A stretch of DNA of 11,105 bases, from positions 1 to 11,105 of the forward strand of contig JAFOCZ010000061.1 in the NCBI GenBank assembly GCA_017380955.1, read 5' to 3'. The notes under the pieces are model-generated. The model saw only the letters and a list, made by a program, of their open reading frames with translations, was not told the DNA's origin and searched no databases. The first letter of the stretch is position 1, and each line of letters starts with the position of its first letter. Of the stretch, positions 6,041 to 11,105 are shown piece by piece. This DNA is from Alistipes sp. (GTDB lineage: Bacteria; Bacteroidota; Bacteroidia; Bacteroidales; Rikenellaceae). A program made the translations under genes and the position numbers.

Positions 6041-6595
6041 ATGAAGGTTATTGTTGCCGTAACGGGAGCCAGTGGCGCGATATATGCCCGTCAGGTGCTG
6101 GAGTTGCTCCTCGAGAGCCGTGATGTGGAGGAGATAGCGCTCCTGCGTAGCACGCACGCCCCCGATGTGTTGGAGGCGGAGGGCGTAGCATTGCCAACGT
6201 CGGAGCGTATAACGCCGATGGACAACAACGATATGTGGGCATCGGTGGCAAGTGGCTCGGCACAGTGGGATGCTATGATTGTGGTACCTGCGTCGATGGG
6301 ATGTGTGGCACGCATAGCCTCGGGAGTATCCGAGAGACTCATAGAGCGTGCTGCGGATGTGATGCTCAAGGAGCGCAGAAGAGTGGTTGTCGTGGTGCGC
6401 GAAGCACCCTACTCGCTGATACATCTGCGTAATATGACAACGCTGACGGAGGCCGGAGCGGTGGTAATACCAGCATCGCCAGCCTTCTACTTCCGCCCTA
6501 CGACCATCGAGGAGTTGTGTATGCACCACTCACGACGCATTGTCGCTGCCGCAGGGGTGAGCATCGAGAGACGGGAGTGGGGAGAGAGGAATTAG
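6041..6595 (+). CDS. ubiX: Flavin prenyltransferase UbiX
   Basis: A 184-residue flavoprotein family member that attaches a dimethylallyl group to FMN, giving the prenylated FMN cofactor of UbiD-type decarboxylases. Visible motifs: VTGASGAIYA (7-16, FMN phosphate loop), PASMGCVARIASG (83-95), VVREAPYSLIHLRN (118-131) and PASPAFYFRP (144-153). No UbiD is present in the window, so its client enzyme lies elsewhere. It follows the deacetylase by 3 nt. The TAG stop at 6593-6595 is the first unit of a heptamer repeat array that continues downstream, so the final residues border directly on the repeat. Confidence 0.95.
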   Translation: MKVIVAVTGASGAIYARQVLELLLESRDVEEIALLRSTHAPDVLEAEGVALPTSERITPMDNNDMWASVASGSAQWDAMIVVPASMGCVARIASGVSERLIERAADVMLKERRRVVVVVREAPYSLIHLRNMTTLTEAGAVVIPASPAFYFRPTTIEELCMHHSRRIVAAAGVSIERREWGERN

Positions 6596-6696
6596 TAATG
6601 AGTAATGAGTAATTAGTAATAGGGTCGCCTCTGCGAGGCGATTACAAAGTGAAAAGTGAAAGGTGAAAGGTAAGGTCTCTGCGAGGCTTTAATTTA

Positions 6697-6780
6697 TGGG
6701 GATTGATAGGGATAAATGGGGAGAGATAGGGAAATACCCATAACTACCCATAACTACCCATAACTACCCATAACTACCCA
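6697..6780. repeat. 10-bp-phased G-run/C-run tract
   Basis: G-runs at 6698, 6709, 6718 and 6729 are followed by CCC at 6737, 6747, 6757, 6767 and 6777. The unit AACTACCCAT repeats almost perfectly. The same tract occurs at 401-503 and, on the other strand, at 10103-10186. Confidence 0.85.
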
Positions 6781-6791
6781 GTAAACTATAA

Positions 6792-6898
6792 ATGTCATCC
6801 CGAGCCTGCCGAGGGATCTCCTCGTAGGGCGCACCGCTGACAACGAACACATAGCGAGGAGATTCTTCGACTTCGTTTCACTTCGCTCAGAATGACAT
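6792..6898. mobile_element. 107-bp non-coding element with terminal inverted repeats (MITE-like)
   Basis: The ends ATGTCATCCCGAGC (6792-6805) and GCTCAGAATGACAT (6885-6898) pair at 12 of 14 positions. An inner pair GATCTCCTCG (6815-6824) and CGAGGAGATT (6855-6864) extends the palindrome. It has no coding potential. The ends resemble a dispersed repeat with GTCATTCTGAGCGAAG ends that I recall from many bacterial genomes. Whether it moves by transposition is unknown. Confidence 0.6.
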
Positions 6899-7002
6899 AG
6901 TCGAGTCTCAATATCATCTCGAAGAGATGACCCACTACTAATTACTAATTACTCACTACTAATTAATATATACCTTACTTTTCACCTTTCACCTTTCACC
7001 TT

Positions 7003-7377
7003 TCACTTTTCACCTCGTGTGAAGCGCGAGATATACTCATAATCTCTCGTGAGTTGCTTCTTCAGGTCGCTGATGGAGGCAAAGCGCTTCTCATCGCGTA
7101 ACTTCTCAACCAAGCGGACACGGAGCACCCTGCCGTATAAGTCGCCAGAGTAGCCCAAGACGTGGGTCTCGAGCAGCAACTCCTTGCCACCCACAGAGGG
7201 GCGGATGCCAACGTTGGACATTGCGCAGTATGCTACACCATCGATATCCACCTCGGAGCGGTAGACACCACGCTCTATATCTTCATAACCTTCGAGGCTC
7301 ATATTTGCCGTAGGATAGCCCAAAGCGCGACCTATCTTACGACCGTGGATAACCTCCGATTCAATCTCTACTATCAT
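7003..7377 (-). CDS. Stand-alone riboflavin kinase
   Basis: A 124-residue protein made only of the riboflavin kinase domain, which makes FMN from riboflavin and ATP. Motifs: GRALGYPTAN (16-25, ATP/Mg site with the Thr-Ala-Asn signature), RGVY (36-39), NVGIRP (55-60), ETHV with the probable catalytic base Glu70, and GDLYG (78-82). Most bacteria use bifunctional RibF of about 310 residues with an N-terminal FAD synthetase; that domain is absent. The start is sound: the ATG overlaps the TAA stop of the upstream permease gene (TAATG), implying translational coupling. The last codons (RGEK and stop) are encoded by a hairpin module and a GTGAAAR repeat unit. A pseudogene is unlikely because the domain is complete. 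Confidence 0.88.
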   Translation of the reverse strand: MIVEIESEVIHGRKIGRALGYPTANMSLEGYEDIERGVYRSEVDIDGVAYCAMSNVGIRPSVGGKELLLETHVLGYSGDLYGRVLRVRLVEKLRDEKRFASISDLKKQLTRDYEYISRFTRGEK

Positions 7378-8468
7378 TATTCGGTCATTTGGCTTGTTAG
7401 TTTCTGCACCAGGCTATACTCCGAGAAGAACTCGCGAGCGAAGACCCTGAGCACAGTATATAAAGGTATTGCCAGGAGCATACCCCACACCCCTGCCACA
7501 GAGCCCGCGATGAGGATGCAGAGGAACACCTCGAGGGGATGTGCCTGGACACGGTCGGAGTATACCGTAGGCTGGATGATGAAGTCATCGACGACCTTAA
7601 CGCTCATAATAGTGGCGCAGAGCACCACGGCGGTATGCAGCATATCGCCATCTATGGGTGATATGACGGCGATGCACAACGACAGGAATGCGCCGATGAC
7701 AGGTCCTGCATAGGGGATAACATTGAAGATACCCATAATGAGGCCTATGATAAGTGCGTCGCTCGAGGACATACCAAAGAGGAGCATAGCCACGGCGATG
7801 ACAACCATAAGGATGAGGCTCTCGACCAAAAGACCACCGAAGTATCGTGATAGGAGTGTGGTGATGGAGTCGAGGGCGTTGATGACATTCTTGCGATAGC
7901 GGTCGGGGAAGAAGAGTGTCACGAGGCGGTAGAAGAGTCCATCCTCCTTCATAAAGTAGAAGGTGATGAACGAGATGGAGAAGAAGGCGATGCCGAAGTT
8001 CTTGACAACGGCGACGATGCTCGCGAAGGTCTTGACATAGTCGACATTCACAAGGCCGAGGACAAACTCCTTGAACGTAGCGCCGATATCCGACACCTCG
8101 ACGGCGAAGGTGCGCTCCAAAGTATGCTCCACACGCGATAGTGACTGCTCGACAACGGCGGTGACACCATCCCAATTCATAGAGGTGAGGGTGTTGACCT
8201 TATCGAAGAGCAGAGGCAGGAACAGAGCCAACAAGCCTCCTGCGACAACCCACATAACCACCAGTGTGATGGCCGCAGCGAGGGTGATAGGGACGTTACG
8301 CCCTGCGACCTTCAGGCGCTGAAGGTAGACAACCATAGGTCGCCCAACAAGCGACAGCACCGCAGAGGCTACGACGTAGATGACGATATCCGACAGATAC
8401 CACATCGAAGCCGCCACAACACCCACCACAAGGAGCGTCACGAAGCCCTTCAGAATCTTCTCACCCAT
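7377..8468 (-). CDS. AI-2E family permease
   Basis: A 363-residue integral membrane protein with the AI-2E transporter (PF01594) pattern: two N-terminal hydrophobic segments, a third near 60-85, a soluble stretch (about 90-150) and a C-terminal cluster of membrane helices containing GIFNVIPYAGPVIGAF and the late motif IQPTVYSDRVQAHPLEVFL. Members include proposed exporters of autoinducer-2, folate-related compounds and Na+/H+ antiporters, so the substrate cannot be named. It starts 15 nt after psd and ends overlapping the riboflavin kinase start by one base. Coupling to flavokinase is suggestive but does not define the cargo. Confidence 0.9.
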   Translation of the reverse strand: MGEKILKGFVTLLVVGVVAASMWYLSDIVIYVVASAVLSLVGRPMVVYLQRLKVAGRNVPITLAAAITLVVMWVVAGGLLALFLPLLFDKVNTLTSMNWDGVTAVVEQSLSRVEHTLERTFAVEVSDIGATFKEFVLGLVNVDYVKTFASIVAVVKNFGIAFFSISFITFYFMKEDGLFYRLVTLFFPDRYRKNVINALDSITTLLSRYFGGLLVESLILMVVIAVAMLLFGMSSSDALIIGLIMGIFNVIPYAGPVIGAFLSLCIAVISPIDGDMLHTAVVLCATIMSVKVVDDFIIQPTVYSDRVQAHPLEVFLCILIAGSVAGVWGMLLAIPLYTVLRVFAREFFSEYSLVQKLTSQMTE

Positions 8469-8483
8469 AGTATATATAAGGTA

Positions 8484-9149
8484 TTACTTACGCTTTAGGC
8501 GCGCGATAGGCGTCTGCGAGCCGATGACAGGGTCACCAATCTCTACGAACAACTCCGCATCCTTAGGGATGAGCAAGTCGATGCGCGAGCCAAACTTGAT
8601 GAAGCCCAACACGCTATTCTGCTCCAAGACATCGCCAGGCTTTACGTAGTTGACGATGCGGCGTGCCACGAAGCCTGCAATCTGGCGCATAAGGACCTTA
8701 CAGCCATTCTTGAGGCGGATGACAGTTGTGGTGCGCTCGTTCTCGGTGGATGACTTAGGGTGCCAAGCAACGAGGAAACGGCCGTGGTGGTGCTTGAAAT
8801 ACTCCACCTCGCCAGCAACAGGAGTCCAGTTGACGTGGACATTAGTAACGGACATAAAGATAGATATCTGCATCATCTCGCCCTCGAGGTACTCGTCGGC
8901 ATTTACAACCTCCGTTACGACAACACGACCATCGCAAGGTGAGAAGATGAGTTCGTCATCGTGAATCTGCACACGGCGTGGCTCGCGGAAGAATGCGGCA
9001 ACGAAAAACCACAACACAGCCAACAACGCTGCTACAACCCACGGATAGAGGCTCGGAGTGTCGATGAAGAAGTAGACCAACAGCCATATAGCCAAGAAGA
9101 TAGCACCTGTAGTGCCGATGATGATATAACCCTCTTTGTTGATTTTCAT
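8484..9149 (-). CDS. psd: Phosphatidylserine decarboxylase (pyruvoyl-dependent)
   Basis: A 221-residue proenzyme that converts phosphatidylserine to phosphatidylethanolamine at the inner membrane. Two hydrophobic helices (about 9-29 and 36-54) anchor it. The core has FSPCDGRVV (69-77), SIFMSVTNVHVNW (96-108) with the conserved His, and the self-cleavage Gly187-Ser188 in IKFGSRID, where the Ser becomes the pyruvoyl group; the usual LGST is replaced by FGSR, as in the short archaeal-like/Bacteroidota form. Length fits this short class. It lies 25 nt downstream of cdsA, which supplies CDP-diacylglycerol for the preceding step; a phosphatidylserine synthase gene is not in the window. Confidence 0.95.
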   Translation of the reverse strand: MKINKEGYIIIGTTGAIFLAIWLLVYFFIDTPSLYPWVVAALLAVLWFFVAAFFREPRRVQIHDDELIFSPCDGRVVVTEVVNADEYLEGEMMQISIFMSVTNVHVNWTPVAGEVEYFKHHHGRFLVAWHPKSSTENERTTTVIRLKNGCKVLMRQIAGFVARRIVNYVKPGDVLEQNSVLGFIKFGSRIDLLIPKDAELFVEIGDPVIGSQTPIARLKRK

Positions 9150-9174
9150 AAGTATAGTTTTTTAGGTTAGTATT

Positions 9175-10050
9175 CTATGCTGTTAGGAATATATTCGCGA
9201 TAAAAAGGTATAGGAAGGCAAACGGCGCAGAGAAGATAAGGGCGTCGAAGCGGTCGAGCATACCACCGTGACCAGGGATGAACGCTCCCGAGTCCTTGAC
9301 ACCTGCATCGCGCTTGAACATAGACTCTGCCAAGTCACCAACGACACTCGATAGCGACACCACCAATGCCAAGCCTATCCACATAATGTAGTTGCCCTCG
9401 ACGATGTATGCGCCAAGCGCTCCCATAGCCAATGAGCCTATGACACCGCCGAAGAATCCCTCCCACGACTTCTTGGGCGAGAGGCGCTCACACATCTTAT
9501 GCTTGCCGATGCTGATGCCTACCAGGTATGCAAAGACATCGTTGCCCCACACCAAGAACAGATAGCAGAGGAACACCCACGGATTCCACACCTTATCGTA
9601 GCCACTTGCGAAGGCTGGCACGAAGCACATAATAGCCATAGGCACAGCGACATAGACAACGCCCATAATAGTGGTGGCGATGTTGAGTATTGGCGATGGC
9701 TTGGCACGAAATACCTCCACGACAAACATCAGCGCCATAACCACGAAGAGCGCCACGAGCGAAGCATCGGCGATGGTGAGAGTAGCCGCGTTATTAAGGT
9801 CATAGCAGTATGCGCCGAAGCCTGAAGCAGCGGTAACAAGCATAACACTTGCCACGATGCCCAAACATCGCTGAGGCTCTGTGCCCTTAGCCTTGGCGAG
9901 GTTGTAGAACTCCCACACGCCGACAGCGGTGATGAGTATCAGCAGTGCTGCGAAGCCCAGGTATCCCACAAAGGCAGCGCCGAGGACCACGCCCAGGAGC
10001 ACCACGCCACTTGCGGCACGCACCAAAAGATTTCGTATTTTCTCTGTCAT
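9175..10050 (-). CDS. cdsA: Phosphatidate cytidylyltransferase (CDP-diglyceride synthase)
   Basis: A 291-residue multi-pass membrane enzyme making CDP-diacylglycerol from phosphatidate and CTP, the branch point of phospholipid synthesis. Roughly seven or eight hydrophobic segments are visible. The CdsA signature is complete: SMFKRDAGVKDSG (243-255) followed by GHGGMLDRFD (260-269). SPKKSWEGFFGG (191-202) and the WGND near 168-171 are also typical. It precedes psd in the same strand. The mRNA leader is a striking C/A-only stretch. No -7 box was found between ftsH and this gene, suggesting transcription from ftsH or farther upstream. Confidence 0.96.
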   Translation of the reverse strand: MTEKIRNLLVRAASGVVLLGVVLGAAFVGYLGFAALLILITAVGVWEFYNLAKAKGTEPQRCLGIVASVMLVTAASGFGAYCYDLNNAATLTIADASLVALFVVMALMFVVEVFRAKPSPILNIATTIMGVVYVAVPMAIMCFVPAFASGYDKVWNPWVFLCYLFLVWGNDVFAYLVGISIGKHKMCERLSPKKSWEGFFGGVIGSLAMGALGAYIVEGNYIMWIGLALVVSLSSVVGDLAESMFKRDAGVKDSGAFIPGHGGMLDRFDALIFSAPFAFLYLFIANIFLTA

Positions 10051-10051
10051 A

Positions 10052-10107
10052 GGTTGGTTTGTTTTTGGTTGGGGGTTTGGTTTTTGGGGGTTTGTTTTTT
10101 TTGGGGT
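10052..10107 (-). promoter_or_regulatory. C/A-only mRNA leader of cdsA
   Basis: The 56 bases 10052-10107 contain only G and T on the plus strand, so the cdsA leader is pure C and A up to 2 nt before its ATG. It has runs of five C at 10071-10075 and 10086-10090 and four at 10103-10106. Such RNA cannot form ordinary base-paired structure and could favour ribosome loading without a Shine-Dalgarno sequence. Confidence 0.6.
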
Positions 10108-10243
10108 AGTTATGGGTAGAGATGGGGAGTTATGGGTAGTTATGGGTAGTTCCCCATTTATCCCTATTAGTCCCTATCAATCCCCATTTTAAATCGCCCC
10201 TAAGGGCGACACCATTACTAATTACTAATTACTCATTACTCAC
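10103..10243 (-). repeat. Composite intergenic repeat block 3 (between ftsH and cdsA)
   Basis: Read on the minus strand, the order matches the left half of block 2: heptamer array (10210-10243, stop triplets at 10238, 10231, 10224, 10217), hairpin (10194-10209, 6-bp stem, CTAA loop), G-runs (four at 10-bp spacing, 10152-10185 on the complementary strand) and then C-runs (10103-10146). The inverted half seen in the other blocks is missing. The array contributes the last codons and the stop of ftsH. Confidence 0.8.
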
Positions 10244-11105
10244 TGCGTCACCTCGCTTCTGCGCTGGCGTGCCGAGGATGGTCTCGATGTCTTCGGAGAA
10301 GATGGTCTCCTTCTCCAACAACATATCCGCCATACGCTCGATGTTCTCACGCTCCGACTCCACGATGTTGCGTGCCAAGGCTACAGCATCGTCAACAATG
10401 CGGCGTACCTCCTCGTCGATGACCACTGCCGTATGCTCCGAGAATGGCTTCTTGAAGGCATCGCCACCCGACACATCGTAGAAACTAACGTTGCCAACAC
10501 GCTCACTCATACCATAATAGGCCACCATAGCATATGCTGTCTTTGTGGTGCGCTCGAGGTCGTTGAGAGCACCTGTGGATGTGACACCCATAAGCATCTG
10601 CTCGGCAACACGTCCTGCGACCAACCCTGCCAACTTATGGTGGAAGTGCTCCACATTGTGGTTTACACGCTCCTCGGGCAAGTACCACGTAGCACCCAAC
10701 GAGCGACCACGAGGTATGATGGTAACCTTCAATACTGGGTCGCAGTGCTCCAGGCGCCACATAACCGTGGCGTGTCCCGACTCGTGGATTGCCGTGCTGC
10801 GGCGCTCCGTAGAGGTCATAGGCATATTCCTGCGCTCCAAGCCTCCCACGATGCGGTCTATGGCTGCGAGGAAGTCCTCCTGCTCCACAACATCCTTATC
10901 GTGACGCGCTGCGATGAGCGCTGCCTCGTTACATACGTTGGCGATGTCCGCACCGGCAAATCCCGGTGTCTGCTTGGCGAGGAACTCCCTGTCGAGGCGG
11001 TCGCTGAGGCGCAACTTACGAAGGTGAACGTCGAAGATTGCCTGACGCTCCTTAACATCGGGTAGACCCACCTCTATCTGTCTATCGAAACGTCCGGCAC
11101 GCATA
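10229..11105 (-). CDS. ftsH: ATP-dependent zinc metalloprotease FtsH, 3' part, cut by right edge
   Basis: The visible 291 residues cover the end of the AAA+ ATPase domain (second region of homology, RAGRFDRQIEVGLPD with arginine fingers) and the whole M41 protease domain. The zinc site HESGH is present, with the downstream ligand Asp in TSTGALNDLERTT. The frame continues past the right edge, so no true start is visible and an internal ATG near 11104 should not be used. FtsH degrades misassembled membrane proteins and short-lived regulators at the cytoplasmic membrane. The C-terminus (AVSNE and stop) is encoded by the heptamer repeat that follows. It heads the cdsA-psd-permease-flavokinase group. 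Confidence 0.97.
   Translation of the reverse strand, partial: MRAGRFDRQIEVGLPDVKERQAIFDVHLRKLRLSDRLDREFLAKQTPGFAGADIANVCNEAALIAARHDKDVVEQEDFLAAIDRIVGGLERRNMPMTSTERRSTAIHESGHATVMWRLEHCDPVLKVTIIPRGRSLGATWYLPEERVNHNVEHFHHKLAGLVAGRVAEQMLMGVTSTGALNDLERTTKTAYAMVAYYGMSERVGNVSFYDVSGGDAFKKPFSEHTAVVIDEEVRRIVDDAVALARNIVESERENIERMADMLLEKETIFSEDIETILGTPAQKRGDAVSNE

Larger units (their letters stand above)
6592..7013. repeat. Composite intergenic repeat block 2 (between ubiX and riboflavin kinase)
   Basis: About 400 bp with no gene. From the left: plus TAATKAG heptamers (6592-6620, TAA at 6596, 6603, 6610, 6617); hairpin 6625-6641; plus GTGAAAR heptamers (6646-6675, stops at 6650, 6657, 6664, 6671); hairpin 6673-6689; G-runs then C-runs at 10-bp spacing (6698-6780); a 107-bp inverted-repeat element (6792-6898); hairpin 6914-6930; minus TAATKAG heptamers (6931-6961); minus GTGAAAR heptamers (6974-7013). 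The order is roughly mirrored around the centre, each half facing the gene whose stop codon it touches. Confidence 0.8.

Noticed and set aside
5510..6529. Long minus-strand open frame (339 codons) opposite the deacetylase and ubiX
   Set aside because: The plus-strand genes have clear catalytic motifs and full-length domains; the antisense product is His/Arg/Cys-rich with no recognisable pattern.

Overview
The window looks like chromosomal DNA of a gut-type Bacteroidales bacterium, possibly in the Alistipes/Rikenellaceae neighbourhood. That placement is an inference from protein style and intergenic repeats, not from a database search. The supporting signs are A/T-rich leaders without Shine-Dalgarno sequences, promoter boxes of the Bacteroidota type (TAnnTTTG), a DUF4837 lipoprotein, a short-LID adenylate kinase, and the gene order ftsH-cdsA-psd. 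The genes are mostly housekeeping; the unusual biology is between them.

Layout. 1-300 (-): 5' part of a secreted GH73-type glucosaminidase that runs off the left edge. 301-564: a composite repeat block. 565-3017 (-): adk, then a TPM-domain membrane protein, then lemA, then a second 5'-truncated copy of the adk 3' end with its own terminator. The two adk 3' ends form a 159-bp direct repeat (157/159 identical) bracketing the TPM-lemA pair. 3133-4161 (+): thiL, divergent from adk. 4162-4328: a palindromic repeat block. 4329-5321 (-): DUF4837 lipoprotein. 5429-6595 (+): a NodB-type polysaccharide deacetylase and ubiX, 3 nt apart. 6596-7002: the largest composite repeat block, including a 107-bp element with terminal inverted repeats. 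7003-11105 (-): ftsH (3' part, off the right edge), cdsA, psd, an AI-2E-type permease and a stand-alone riboflavin kinase. This looks like one membrane-biogenesis transcription unit: a membrane protease, CDP-diacylglycerol synthesis, phosphatidylethanolamine synthesis and a transporter, with flavokinase translationally coupled at the end.

The main finding is a modular intergenic repeat system. Two heptamer families (TAATKAG and GTGAAAR) each carry a stop codon per 7-bp unit, so three units close all three frames. They are oriented with the stop-rich strand as the sense strand of the neighbouring gene, and four genes here (ubiX, ftsH, DUF4837, riboflavin kinase) terminate inside such a unit. 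Beside the arrays sit roughly 17-nt hairpins whose stems differ in sequence but keep about a 7-bp stem and 3-nt loop. Three blocks also contain about 100 bp of G-runs then C-runs at exact 10-bp spacing. I found no tRNA, rRNA, CRISPR array, transposase or phage gene.
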